The notes under the pieces were generated by a model, which saw only the letters and a program-made list of their open reading frames with translations, did no database searches and was not told where the DNA came from. From assembly GCA_015680685.1 (NCBI GenBank), contig MNCI01037719.1:147536-211535 (forward strand): DNA of 64,000 bases, read 5' to 3'. Origin of the DNA: Gnetum montanum. Lineage: Eukaryota; Streptophyta; Gnetopsida; Gnetales; Gnetaceae. Positions 1-11,489 of the stretch are shown one piece after another; the first letter of the stretch is position 1, and the number at the start of each line of letters is the position of its first letter. The translations under genes were made by a program, and so were the position numbers.

Positions 1-600
1 AGCTAGCATAAATGCATCAAATCCCCTTTAAGTCACACCATTTTCAGTCCTTGAGTCCTTAGTTTGAGAAATGCCCAGTCAAAGAAAGGGACTGTACAAT
101 TCCAAGCCAAGAGAGATCATAGAAATTCATGGATGTACAGATGATGTGGACTCATTGCCTGTTATATCAAAAGAACCATACCTTATTATGAACATTATAA
201 CTCCAAGGTAAAAACTAAATATTAGCAATAAGTAGAATACAGTTCATACCATGGTCAGGAGCACTTATTAGGTGAAGAACCTAACAAAACAAACAACCAC
301 ACAAAGAAATGAAAAGGTATAAACGATGTTGCAAAACAAAAACAAGAAAAGTTAAAGAAATTTGTAAAACAAAAATGTGTAAGAAAAAAACTTAAAATGG
401 GACTGAGAGCCTCAATTGGTTAGCGGAGGTGGTTGTCTCCCCCATGATTGAGTTGGAAGGAGGAGATCCAAAGTAATGAGTAGGGTTGTTCCTTCTCAGA
501 GGTATTATGTGCACTGGCTATTCTAAATTCATGGAAAGGTTTGGTCTATTGCACATTGACTAATAATCTTTTATTAAGGCTCTTAGGTCTAACCTTTTTA
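1..600 (-). other. E1 region beyond protease: pol deletion scar and 3' untranslated sequence
   Basis: From about 600 down to 490 a short remnant matches the region just past integrase in E2 and E4 (compare 37020-37130). The purine tract CTCCCCCATGATTGAG (plus strand, near 440-456) corresponds to the pol-end tract in the other copies. Below it is A-rich, non-coding sequence (340-400) and then sequence alike to 4915-5000 of E5. I see no coding sequence here. Confidence 0.7.
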
Positions 601-856
601 GGAATTTCCAACTTTCCCCAGTTGATGTTTTCCATATTAAGATTTGGAAGTTGGCGACGAACTTGCTCGAGTGCATCTATGCTTTTGATGTAAGCACTAG
701 TTATTCCTTCAATTAGTTCCATGCATGTTAGTGAGTTGCTCTCTTAATCAATTATCAGCCACTAGGTATCCCTTTGTCATGTGGCTGCTTCATACAGGCA
801 CTTTTATAGGTTAAGGTCTTGTGCACACCGGTTGCATGCAGGTAATGCTAAACTTT

Positions 857-1330
857 GCACAACCCATGATTTCTACACAAAATTGCACCCTATATCACTG
901 TATGTGATGCATGGAACCTTCCTCTTCTTGATCTTTTTAAAAGTGTTCTTGTTAGATATTTCCAGGGAAAGATCGCGGATTCCTAGGCATGCATCTATAG
1001 TACTTAGCCATGCCCTTCCCATTATTATTGGGAAGTCCCCTTTACTGTTATTCACTTGTATCACTGGGAAATCAGTTGGGTACGACCACCCACACACATT
1101 GGTGATGATGTCCTCCACCAGTTCCAAGGGAACAATGATGGACTAGTCAGCCAGCTGTAGGCGAATATTGCTCTTCCTTATTGGAGGCAGGTTCCAAGCT
1201 TTATACATTTCTTGTGATATTAAGTTGACTTCGAAACCTAAATCTAGAAGATCTTTGCATGGCTCATTCCCAATGATTTAGAGATAGATTAGGGGGCTTC
1301 CCAGATCAAAGAATTTTCTGAGATGGTGGC
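857..1330 (-). pseudogene. E1 retropepsin-like protease
   Basis: Aspartic protease of the retroelement type on the minus strand. The active-site segment LLDLGFEVNLIS reads at about 1260-1225, with Asp-Leu-Gly as in plant Athila/Tat elements, and the C-terminal motif DFPIIMGRAWLS reads at about 1040-1005. An open 84-residue stretch (873-1127) covers the C-terminal half; stops interrupt the N-terminal part. It would cleave Gag and Pol during particle maturation. Downstream in the minus direction, RT should follow but is missing. Confidence 0.75.
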
Positions 1331-1559
1331 CAATCTTAATCTAGTCAGTTATGACATGTGTTAACATAACCGTATGCATTGAGCTCGATGTTTGGTTCGA
1401 AGGGAGCTCTGAAGCCTTATTTGATGGAGAGATGTTTAGAGGTTCAACCCCTTATGGTTATAAGGGCTTAGTTGAACTATTGGCTTTGAAGAAGGATATT
1501 TTCTTCATATGGTTGTTAGAACCAATAGTAGGTTGAGGATTTATAGCCCTTACGACATT

Positions 1560-3530
1560 GCATTGTTGCAGTTGAGTAGGGAGTTCCCATTGCATTGCTA
1601 AAGTAGATGGTAATGGAGCTATCGGTGTGAGAGCTGTAGATGGATTTGAAGCATGGTATGTTTGTGGATTATCTTCCCTAGGAGAAGGAGTTCTATGATA
1701 CTCACAAGCTTAGTAGTGATGTTGTGATGTAACGTGACTATCGTGGAGAGATTGGATGCTGCACATAGTAGCCATATGGGTCAGGTTTTTGGTAGGGGTA
1801 TTGTTGCCTTGGTGGTGGCATCCCCCATGACTGTGGGTATTTCCACTGTTGATGTTGCTTAACAGGTTGTGGTGGAGTTCCACTTGGATAATATGTTGAA
1901 GGTTGGTGGAACTACCTTGGGGATAAGGTAACCATCAAGGTATTTGCCATTTATTCAATCGTGGGTTGAGTGCATACACCTAAGACTCTTGTAGATGTGA
2001 GATCATTGGGCAACATCCCTTAGGATGGTCATATTAGCATATCTCGCATCCACCATCATTGTCTGTGTCTGAATCCACAACCTCTTCTGTGATGGCTATT
2101 TTACCCTTACCCGTGTTACATGCATTATCCACTTCTCTCTTTTTCTTTTTTTCATGATCACTACCTCGCTCTCTAGACTCCACTACAATTTTAAGAACAG
2201 TTTCAAACCTAGTATCCAAGGAGTCCCACATTTGGTTTACCTTTGCCGATACTTCTGTTGTTAACTTTTGGTGAGGCAAATTTTTCCTATTCACCATCTC
2301 TTTGAGTGGTGACTCTTCTTCCCCCTCGCAAAATCTCACTCCTCTTTTTCGGAGGGAAGGATCTCGATTGTATTCTTCCACACTTTCTCTCTTTTGTAGC
2401 TCACCTTCTTCTTTAGCTACTTGCTCTAGCAATCTATGAATTTGATGAGACCTAAGCTCCGATAACCTTCCTTGNNNNNNNNNNNNNNNNNNNNNNNNNN
2501 NNNNNNNNNNNNNNNNNNNNNNNNNNNNNNNNNNNNNNNNNNNNNNNNNNNNNNNNNNNNNTTTCCATTCATTTTCTATGTTTTGCAAGGCACATGCATC
2601 ATGGAATGCTTGTAAATGATTTTGAGGATTAGCATTGTATCCCCCTTCAAATCATGTGATGTTGTTCATGTCTAACCTCTTGATCCTACTATCCTTTTGG
2701 TGCCTTGTTGGAACTCTTACAGCCTTCGTTATAGCTAGCATGCTTCTAGTTGCAAGTAGGAGTTCTTCATGATCATCTTGTTCATAGCATCTATGGTGTC
2801 TACGCGGTTCCCTACTCTCCCTTCTTCTATGCCCTGATTCCTTAAAGTGTCCTCATCCTCATTCTCGACTGTCTCGTTGATGTCTTTCACTTCGTTTTCC
2901 CTTATCCTCATGATTGGTTTCACTATGACTACGTCCGGACACTAAAGGAGAGGGTGAAGGTAATGATGAAGGTGAAGAAGAAGGAGAACCATTGCCATGA
3001 CAATGTTTTCTACCTTCTCTTCAATGGTCTCAACCTTGATCGTGATCACGATCAAAACATCCACCCTTATTGTGTGTTTATGTTCCTTTGTTGAACACTT
3101 TGTGTTTATGGGTATTAGAACTAGGGTTGTGAATAGTGGAGTGGAGGTTTTGATACACTACCTCTTGACCATTGTCAGGAGGAGGAACATCATTTCGTGG
3201 GGAACCTGTTGAAGCAAGTTTACCATCCTCAATTTCACTCAAAATGTGTAAAGCATCATGGGGTCATTTACCCTTCAAGGATGTATGGTATCTCTCCTGT
3301 CACAAGTCCCTTTGACGTTGCACTTCTGTGGGATGATAGTCCCTTATGTCATGATCACATGCAACATATTTTTCATATAAAAGCAACATTCCTATTCATG
3401 AGAGAGCATGAAGGAGCATGTTGGGGACAGATCGGTCTGGAGGTAACACTATGTTACCCTCCAAGTCTCTCTAATGAAGTTGTTCATCTTGGTAGAGAAT
3501 AAAGGTGAAATTAGGTACATACTCATTGTG
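1560..3530 (-). pseudogene. E1 gag, degraded
   Basis: Retrotransposon Gag polyprotein on the minus strand, broken by stop codons and by an 87-base gap of unknown sequence (2475-2561). Readable parts in order: the N-terminal block (about 3530-3240), a charged Ser/Arg-rich linker (about 3180-2740), the start of the gag core with the HLQAF and NEWK motifs (about 2690-2565), an Arg/Glu-rich helical segment containing EEYNRDPSLRKRG (about 2470-2280), then a Cys-rich knuckle with GCEIC and a downstream His and Cys (about 2050-1995). After the knuckle comes a Pro/Gln/Tyr-rich tail (to about 1560). A TAA follows the second Cys of the knuckle; the E3 copy has Tyr there. Gag would form the cytoplasmic virus-like particle. 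Confidence 0.8.
2475..2561. other. Assembly gap (87 N)
   Basis: Unresolved bases inside the gag core of E1. By comparison with E3 (about 16300-16410) the gap should cover the conserved WYRSLE part of the gag domain. Confidence 0.99.
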
Positions 3531-3779
3531 ATGAGTATATACCATACGGAATTATTGAGGAATTGGTGGATTTTAGTTATGTGTATTATGCCACTGACTG
3601 CCTCGTGTGCTAGTCCTAGGCAGTGAAGTGCTCTTATGTAAAGAAGAAGACATTTTTGTCTTGTTTGGTGTGTGATGTACCGTTGGCTTATCTTTCTTTG
3701 ATTAACCCTAATGGTTCGTTCTAGCATTCCAATGATATGAATGATTTCCCATGTTCTACGTAGTGCACAGACAACTAAG

Positions 3780-3797
3780 TCCCCAACAATGGCACCA
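3780..3797 (-). other. E1 primer binding site (tRNA-Asp type)
   Basis: One base inside the LTR edge, the minus strand reads TGGTGCCATTGTTGGGGA, close to the known plant Athila/Tat primer site TGGCGCCGTTGCCGGGGA, complementary to the 3' end of tRNA-Asp. It fixes the orientation of the element and shows that 3799-4583 is the 5' LTR. Confidence 0.85.
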
Positions 3798-3798
3798 A

Positions 3799-4583
3799 TG
3801 ATGAGTGGCGAGGTACCCCTACACTCAACCATACGAATACGAGCGTTTCACATGTGATTCGGTTGAACTCCAAGGACTACGTGCCTTAATGGAACACTTG
3901 GGGTTAATCAATCATTGTCTTCCAAAACTTACTTATATTGTCATGGTTGTATGGTTAAGTAGGCTTGAGGTATATGATTTTTATAGCTTTTATATTTTTT
4001 ATGTCTTATGTGAATAAAGGAAAGGGAGAGAGAACTAAGTGACTAACTGACATTAACTAAGTTCTAAATGTTCCTAACACCTGTATCCGTTCCCACTTGC
4101 CATACACATCCTAAACTAGTGTAACGCTGCTGGGATTACCAAAAGCTAATCGTTACTAGGTTACTAAGTGCTACACGCATGCTCGAAGCAGTCATACTGA
4201 GTGTACTTAAGAGCATTGAAGGTTGAGAGAGAGATTAATTAACTAGGAAAGCATTTAAAAAATCATTAATTATGGTTTATCTTAATCTACATGCTACAAG
4301 GTTTATCATAAAGTTCGTCTTTATTTCCATACACAAATTTGTGCTCAGGTACAAATTGCTCAAATAAAGATCTGTTCACTCTATAATTCCTACTGTGGGC
4401 ACACAGAAATTATTCTAACTTTGGAATGACTAAACTACAAGAATATGGCTAAGAGTCTAAGTCTAACTATCGGGATCCAAGGGCACCACCTCTTATTTAT
4501 AAAAGATGAGGCAAGACACGATATCGCGTATGCGATGTCACGTGGCGGATGCGATATCGCGTATGCGATATCATGGCTCATCA
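3799..4583 (-). repeat. E1 5' LTR
   Basis: 785 bp, starting TGATGAGTGG and ending GGCTCATCA on the plus strand, so the termini are TGATG/CATCA on both strands. A minus-strand TATAAATA box lies at 4494-4501. Between it and the LTR end (4519-4580) are imperfect palindromes built on GCGATATCGC. The LTR resembles those of E3 in order and in this palindrome core, but is shorter because E3 carries an internal duplication. Confidence 0.9.
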
Positions 4584-5391
4584 CCAAGGTACAAGAATAT
4601 CCTCATAGATCAATCACCATTCCTAAAAGAGAAGAATAGAGAAGTAGGAAGTGAGATGGAACTTAGTTAGAAGGGATCTTTAGGCATGGGTAGCATATCT
4701 TTCTAGTCTAATAACTAGTGCTTGTAGCTCTTTATTTTGTCTAAGGGGTGTGCCTTGAATTCCCATTATTGTGTGTGTGTGTTTTTTTTTTCTTTTTTCT
4801 TTTTGGATTTATGGATAGAAACCACACTATGCAAAGACTTTACTTCCTATTATTGGTCAATAGTAGAATGGTGAGAAATCCATGGAAACACTCATGCACC
4901 CAAGAGGGTAGGCACGTACAAAGAGCATCAAATCCCCTTGAAGTCACATCATTTTCTATTTATTTAATCACTTCCAAGTTTGAAAACTACCAAGGTCACA
5001 AGTTCATTAAAAGTTTCATTTAAGTAGGGATCTCATCCTTCCAAAACAAGGAAACATCATACATTTTTATGGATGGGTGGATGACATGGACTGATTGCCT
5101 GTTATCATGAAAAGAAACCATGTCTTAGTTATCAACATCAAAATTCAAAGATAGAATCTAGACATTAGGAATCAAATAACATTATAATACAAACCACCAT
5201 CAATTGACAACTACAATTGCATGAAGTTCTAATGGCAATAAAGGAAAACATAAGAATATTCAAACTAAATAAAGTTAAATATAGAAAAAATTGTAAAATA
5301 TATAAGAAAAATAAAATTTACTAAAAATGGTGTAAAATAAAAAATTGTGAAAAATAGAAAAAAATTTGATTGATTTAGCATGGATGGCCAT
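4584..5391 (-). mobile_element. E5 segment (3' untranslated part, between E1 and E2)
   Basis: Non-coding part of the outermost element E5, left between the insertions of E1 (ends 4583) and E2 (begins 5392). It matches 10560-11480 of E2 and 36060-36960 of E4 in order: the GTGCTTGTAG and GGGGTGTGCCTTGAATTCCC motifs, the AGTCACA block, an A-rich tract, then TTTAGCATGGATGGCCAT directly at the E2 insertion. The sequence resumes at 25724. A short TG run and T run occur at 4770-4800. No gene is seen. Confidence 0.8.
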
Positions 5392-6314
5392 TGATGAGCA
5401 GTGAGGTACCCCTATGCCCAACCATATGAATCACAAGCATTCATGCACGATCTAGTTGAATTCCATGGACTTTGTAGTTTCTTGTGCACTAGCCCTTTAG
5501 GAGGTGAATCTTAACTTAAGGTCATTCATTATCTTCCCAATTACACTTGTGACATACATTGGTACATTTAAGTGTAATTAAGGCATTTGATTTTTATCAT
5601 TTTGTATTTTAAGGTTTGATGTTTAAAGGTAGATAAAGTAATTTGGATTAACTAATTTAATTTTAACTAATTAACTAGTATCTAACTAATCCTAACATAA
5701 GCACCCAATCCCACTCTCTGTGCATGTCCTTAACCTACGTATCCACTACTAGGTTATCAAGTGCTATGCTACTGGGAAAACCAAGTAATAAATTTGCTGG
5801 GATTACCAAGCAAATATGTGTTACACTCGAAGTGGTCGTACTTATGTGTTTAATCTATCTAGCTTATTTTGCTTAATCTCTTTATTAGCCTAATTATTAG
5901 AAAATATTTAATAAATAAATAATTGAAACATTAAATGCATAAATGAAATATTTACTCTATCCAAAGTGCTACAAGGTTTATTAAAAAGCTCATCTTTATT
6001 TCCACACACACTGTTGTGCTTAGGTACAACAATGCTCAAATAAAGATCTGCACACTTAATGACTCCAACTACTAGCACTCGGGAAAAATATTCTAACTCT
6101 CAAATGAACAAATTAGAAGAGCTTTGCTACTACTAAAATCTCGTTACCATAAATGTGGCTGGTAGGCATGTATTTATAGCCAAAAAGTAAACACTATGTC
6201 AACGAGGCCTCCTAGACCTCATTGATGCATGATATGATGCATCGACAAGGCCCAATTGACAAGGTTGCATCGATGAGGCTTCATCAATGTAGCCAACAAA
6301 ACTATGACTCATCA
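5392..6314 (-). repeat. E2 3' LTR
   Basis: 923 bp, TGATGAGCAG ... GACTCATCA on the plus strand; the pair of the copy at 24811-25718. Minus-strand TATAAATA at 6171-6178. The stretch 6200-6300 between this box and the LTR end holds repeated words such as GAGGCCTC, CATTGATGCAT and GCATCGATGAGG. Confidence 0.9.
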
Positions 6315-6326
6315 TACCCCCATGAC
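6315..6326 (-). other. E2 polypurine tract
   Basis: Minus strand reads GTCATGGGGGTA immediately before the 3' LTR. The tract primes plus-strand DNA synthesis in LTR elements. The same AGTCATGGGGG core precedes the 3' LTR of E3. Confidence 0.8.
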
Positions 6327-6499
6327 TAGAAGGTATGGGATTATTGATTGACCTTTCACAAATAAAATAGACTAACTTGAAAAAAATGAAGTGCCTGAGT
6401 GTATGGATCAACACACTACAAAAAATAGCAGTGTTCATGATACAAAATTGAACACCATAACATGACTCTTCAAAATTGGATTGCACATTCCTTGATGAC

Positions 6500-9331
6500 A
6501 TGAAGTTTGATGGAGAAGATCAGATAGCCCCAGGCGGTTGTGGCTCCTAAGGTTCTAAGAGGCCTTCACTAGCTTCATGCACATGTAGCAGTCATGACGG
6601 CTATGGCTATATTACTACTATTGTAGCTTCTAGTGGGAGGCAGAAATCATCCAACAGTGCTTTCATTTTCTCCTCCTTACTTCTAGGATCGTGCATAGTC
6701 TATAAAAATTCACCAATGTGGGTTGGAATGGACACATCCCAAGGGCGTGGAATTGCTAGAAATAGCTCCTTCGTGTTGATCAACTAGGTAGCAAATTGTT
6801 TGCATTCAATGTCAAATGCTATGATTGCATCCTTCAACTCTTGGTAATCATTTATCCTTTTGTTTAGGTTCCCAGCAATTGATTGTTGATATATGAATCA
6901 TGCTCTTAGAACTTCAAGTTCAACATTTATAGTCTCAAGCTTCTGCTTGGTGTCTTTATGGTGCTTGAACTCTACCTCATATAGCAAATATGAGCTATCC
7001 ACTTGTTTTTCTAACTCTAATCGCGGCCTTCCAACAATTAGCATAGCCAGGTTTGCATAGTGAAGATTGGCCAACTCTATGTATTCTATCATTTCTTCTA
7101 TCTACAACCCCTTTAGGTAGATCTTTGCTTTGTTGTAGGCATTAATCTTATTAATGATGGGTTTCTAAACTTCTTTTCCTTGTTGGAGTTGCTAGAGAGC
7201 TTCATTTATTTTTTCCTTCATCATTTGGATGTGCTTCTTGTTTACTTCTTTCTGTAGGCTAACCTAATCTCTATAGTGATTTTTAACTTTTTCAAATTTT
7301 AAGGCTTCATTTTTCTAGGTAGTAATCTCAATAGTAGATTTCTGGTGTAAGGAAAAAAATTCTTCTATTGATAGATTCCAATTCTTTGTGGCTAATTTTC
7401 TTAATTTCATATTCATCCTAGCTAGATGCTCCTATTGTTGATGAATGAATTCTTGCATTTGTTCTTTTTGAGCATCAACATTATGCAGGCAATGATTTTG
7501 TGTGGTCAGTACTTCGTTCTCCTGGTGCATCTGAGCTAAGTCCTTCTGAACTGAATACATTTTCACCTTTACTATGGACTGGTTGAAGATGGCCATCATT
7601 GCTTTCTCCTCAACCTTCTTGAATCATTCTTGAAGCTATTAAAAACCTTCATCTTTAGTTATTGTTGGACTGAGTAGTGTAGGATCAGTAAGATGAGTAT
7701 GTAATTCAACAACCTCCATGGCCAAGCATTGATTTTGTGCTTAAGTCATTTTGAGTTGCCCCTCCAAGATGATACATTTGCCCCTTGCTTCAAACAGCTC
7801 TGACTGGGTTGTAGTGATGTTATCCAGAAAATCAAAAATATCCAAAATTACTTGCTCAGACCCCACCAGTCAATCTAGCAATTTTTCATGCTATGTTGCA
7901 TTTAGTTTTCTACTAACTATGCTTGTGGATGTCTACACATCTCGAAGTGCAGATACATCTAGTATAGACACTGTAGGTGCATTGAGTACTTCAAAGACAT
8001 AGTTAACAACTACTTTAATCATCATCTCTTCCCCTTAGTGCTACATCACTAAGATAGTGGCCCCTTCACCTTCCTCTAAATACATTGAGAAGGAGGCAGC
8101 ATTCCTAGAGATTTCTAGGAATAAATGATGTTATGATAGTGACACTGTCACCTCTCAAGCATTAGGATAAGGCCTTATGGGCAACTATGTTTGTTGAGTG
8201 GAGAATATTGATCCACCCCTCTTCATCTGGCTAATTATTTAAGCCACCTCATTAAGGTGACTCATTGCTGGTCAATACATAGATGGGTTTACACTACTCA
8301 TTCTTGCATGTTGCTCTTGCTCATGCAAGAGCTACTCTCATATTTTACATAAGCACTTAATGGCTGTGTAGGCCTCTGGCATTGTTTCTTGAGTAGGCGG
8401 TGGAGGTGGTAACTGCTCCTCTTCTTTAGTTGCAGTTGGCATATTTTCCTTCATGATTTTAAACCATGAAGCCAAAGGAGCATGCTTGATTATGTCATTG
8501 GCATAGCAGATGATTCTTGCCCTTTTGTAGAGTTTTTGGATGAGGCACGGAAAGGGTAGGGTTTTCCTTCCATGATCGTTTTTCTTGAAGTGCTTTTCAA
8601 TCTCCAAATAGATGAGTTGTAGAACGTTTATGGGAAATCTCCCGCTTAGAGTAGCACATGATTAGGTAGAAAATGCAGTCACCTTGCTAGAACTAACAGT
8701 TGGATTAAGGTGATAGGCTAAATTTTTGAAATAGATGCATTTCATCAATGTGAGTGCATCATACTCCTTACAGTCAACCCTATAACACCACTGAGTCCAC
8801 TTCTTTTTGGCCTCAAGATCACCTTTCATTGATATCTCCACTAACTATGTCCCAATATCAGGCAACCCTAGTGCGTGCATGATAGTCTCGATTGAGTAGG
8901 ACACCTACATATCCTTAATTTTTACTATGGACCCCAACCTTCTGTTGTTCTAGAAGAGATATGTCTCTCCCATGTACCACTCCCCACTAGATGTGATGAT
9001 TGGCCACATGGGAGAGGTTTGCAGTTGTGTTTTAATTTTTACCGGAGCTTTCTCTAGAAATGGTCCAAAGTTTATTTCCTAAAGGACTGATCATTAAATC
9101 TCTCAAGACCTAAGGTCTTGGTGCTTTCCCTCACTATGATTGCTTAGTGGGTACTTCTTCTAGAATTTGTTAAGTAGATTCCACTTCAGGGTCCTCGCGA
9201 AGAGGTCTCATTGCATGGGTTACCTCTAGCAGTTCTTGGGCTTGTTCTTATTGGCCCCTACTAGCTTTGGGCCATTTCTCCCTTGGTTGAGAGGGTTCTC
9301 TTTCCTATGGGAATTTTGGTCTTGGTGCCAT
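6500..9331 (-). pseudogene. E2 third ORF after pol, degraded (plant transposon protein-like)
   Basis: A decayed minus-strand ORF between pol and the 3' LTR, as in Athila-type elements whose extra ORF is often called env-like. I place the start at the ATG 9331-9329 (reads MAPRPKF) because E4 has a matching ATG (MAQR) at 34862. A globular region at about 8810-8340 contains KKKWTQWCYR, YHLNPTVSSSKVTAF, then GRKTLPFPCLIQKL, which resembles the plant-specific putative transposon protein domain found in Athila-like ORFs. A Pro-rich stretch (PPPPPT, near 8395) follows, then a long helical, coiled-coil-like part (about 7650-6850, including LELEKQVDSSYLLYEVEF). Many stops and frameshifts. No membrane segment is evident, so an envelope role is not supported here. 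Function unknown. Confidence 0.7.
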
Positions 9332-9613
9332 TTGTAATCACAATCAGACCATGGGTTAGTAATCGTGGTGTAACATGAACCAATTAGGATGCCTTTATTT
9401 CTTAGGATAGTTACACTTAGCTAAGTTGTGATTATGGCTGATTTAATTACTTCAATCATTATTTTATTTATGTGTTATTGTTAATAAATCATCCTAAAGA
9501 TTGTTGAAAGGGTCAACTCTCAAAAAATGGATGTTTGTATATTGTTAAGGTTATGAACCCTTTGGGGGAGTTAAGAAAATTTTCAAAATTTTCATTAAAA
9601 ACCTTAAGGTTTG

Positions 9614-9626
9614 TAACCCCCATGAT
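9614..9626 (-). other. E2 internal polypurine-like tract
   Basis: Minus strand ATCATGGGGGTTA, nearly the same as the tract at the 3' LTR, in the leader between the internal TATA box and the third ORF. E3 has the equivalent at 13036-13050. A possible extra plus-strand primer, by analogy with central polypurine tracts. Confidence 0.4.
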
Positions 9627-9784
9627 AAAGAGCTTACCTTTGGTAACTATAGGGTTGAAGAATAGAGTGATTTGGACAAATGGTTGGAAAGTTAAGGGCT
9701 CTGGAAGGTTTTGGGCTATGAAACATGGTAAAAACTCCCCATGTGTTATGAGGCAAATGACAAAAATTTCTAACTTTATGGTGG

Positions 9785-9885
9785 TATATATACGATTTTT
9801 GTGTTGCATCAATGAGGCCTCATTGACAAGGCCTTGTTGATGTGGTTGACTATGTCAATGAGGCCTCATTGATGCAGTTGTTGAC
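9785..9885 (-). promoter_or_regulatory. E2 internal palindrome array plus TATA box before the third ORF
   Basis: On the minus strand a palindromic array (9885-9805) is followed by TATATATA (9792-9785), with the third ORF start about 450 bp further on. The array has two perfect 18-bp palindromes TCAATGAGGCCTCATTGA at 9809-9826 and 9855-9872, themselves embedded in a larger inverted repeat. The same GAGGCCTC core lies upstream of the TATA boxes in this element's own LTRs (6200-6300, 25615-25712). The layout copies that of U3, so it may be a promoter for the third ORF. This is inference from arrangement; no transcript is known to me. Confidence 0.5.
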
Positions 9886-9889
9886 CATC

Positions 9890-11489
9890 ATAAATGATAA
9901 TTAACTTTGGTTAAACTTTAAAAATACAAAGAGTTTTTGAATAAAATTAGGATCAAATGAAAGCTCAAAAGGCCAAGAATAGTATGAAAATATGAGAAAA
10001 GGGTGTTAGCACTCATAAATTTGGAAAAATGAAGAAAAATGATTCAAGGGATGAATGACATAAAAGTTTAAGGAGCACTAAGCGAAATACACAATGGAAT
10101 ATGTGAAAGATAGGATTATAGCAATGTCTAAGGTAAGGAACCTTAACTAACCAAACCAAGAGCTATGTAAGTGGGTCATTCCCATAGAAAGGCTCATGAT
10201 CTTGTTGCCCTTGCATAACCTTAACTAAGGATTCTATGGGCCCCATAGTTGATTAATGATCATGAAAAGTTAAGGACCAACCAAAAAGAATCTATCTAAC
10301 AATTTAAACACATCAGACCAAGACATAGAGCATAACATACAACCTAGTAGTGAGGTGACTTATGGCAGCATGGATGGATGATAGAGAAGGTGGAATGGAA
10401 TTCCAAATTAAGTTCATAAGAAGTCCCTTGTGGAATTTGTGTTTAAAATGACTTGAGACCATTCATCCTTAGTCCAAACTAAAACTACCTGCTTCTAATG
10501 ACTTTGCATCATCACTCTAAGACTAGTTCACCCACATGAGACACAAGAGTGCTTCCACAAAACAACCACCATTTCATAAAGAGAAGAAAAAAGAGAAGTA
10601 GGAAGTGAGAGAGGACCTTGGTTAAAGGGGACCTTCAGGCATGGGGACATGTCTCTCTAGTCCCATAACGAATGCTTGTAGCCTGTTTATTTGTCTAAGC
10701 GGTGTGCTTTGAATTCCCATCATTTTTTTAAAATGGAAACCACACCATGCAAAGACTTATTCATTTATTATGTCTAAGGGGTGTTCTTTGAATTTCCATC
10801 ATTTTTATTTTCTTTTGGATTTTTGAATGGGAGCCACACCATGCAAAGACTTTATTTGACTTCCTAATAGTGGTTGAAATGGAATGGTAAGAAGTTCATG
10901 AAAAACACTCAAGCACTCAAGCAATTAGAAGAGTACAAAAAGTATTGAGTCCCCTTGAAGTCACACCCTTTACAAACCTTTAAATCATTCATAATTCCAG
11001 AACCACCAAGGTCACTAATTGATTAAAAGTTTCTGTAATGGAAGGGATCTCAAATTGCCAAAACAAGGAAAACCATAGAGTTTATTAGATGGGTGGATGA
11101 TGTGGACTCACTGCCTATTCCATGAAAATTAAATCATGTCATAGTCATCAGACATCAAAATTCAAAAATAGAAATCAAACATCAACAATCACAACATTAA
11201 TCACAAACCATCTTTAGTAAACAACGACAACGGCATTGTGTCTTATGGCAATAAAGCAATTTTATTAGAAAAAATAAGGAAATATCACACTTGAACAAAA
11301 CAAAAAAAAACAAAGTAAAATATATAAGAAAGTGTAAAATAATTAAGAAAGGTTCAAAGGTATTAATGATGGGAGAAATTAGAAAAATCTGAAAATCAAA
11401 AATTTGTAAAATAAATAATTTTTAAAATAAAAAATGTACAAAAAAAAAAAGAAAACCTGAGAAGCCATATGGATTGTTAGCATAGATGG
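9890..11489 (-). other. E2 untranslated region between pol and the internal cassette
   Basis: Non-coding, A-rich on the plus strand toward 11400. It carries words shared by all family members: CTCATGATCTTG (10190s), GTGCTTGTAG/GTGTGCTTTGAATTCCC (10670-10720, with a second similar copy at 10780-10800), and the TTAGCATAGATGG tail at which E3 inserted (TSD gatgg at 11485-11489). I see no coding sequence. Confidence 0.7.

Larger units (their letters stand above)
1..4583 (-). mobile_element. E1: pol-less Ty3/gypsy LTR element (partial)
   Basis: Minus-strand element of the Athila/Tat-like family; its 5' LTR and body are here and its 3' LTR lies left of the window. Order in the minus direction: LTR (4583-3799), primer site, gag, protease, then a purine tract near 441-455 and an A-rich untranslated region to position 1. 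RT, RNase H and integrase are absent: near position 595-605 sequence matching the far end of integrase joins sequence matching the protease-RT linker. It is therefore a non-autonomous derivative. Flanking bases after the LTR are ccaag (4584-4588), the expected copy of a 5-bp target duplication; the other copy is out of the window. It is inserted in the 3' untranslated part of E5. Confidence 0.85.

Noticed and set aside
781-1146. 121-residue plus-strand open frame in E1
   Set aside because: It is the antisense of the protease, whose motifs are clear on the minus strand.
6500-9331. Envelope glycoprotein identity for the third ORF
   Set aside because: No signal peptide, membrane span or cleavage site can be seen; the recognisable part is the plant transposon-protein-like domain and coiled coil.
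9513-9840. Overlapping 99- and 101-residue open frames on both strands in the leader of the E2 third ORF
   Set aside because: The equivalent place in E4 (about 35100-35330) is full of stops and the residues are not kept, so a conserved upstream protein is not supported.
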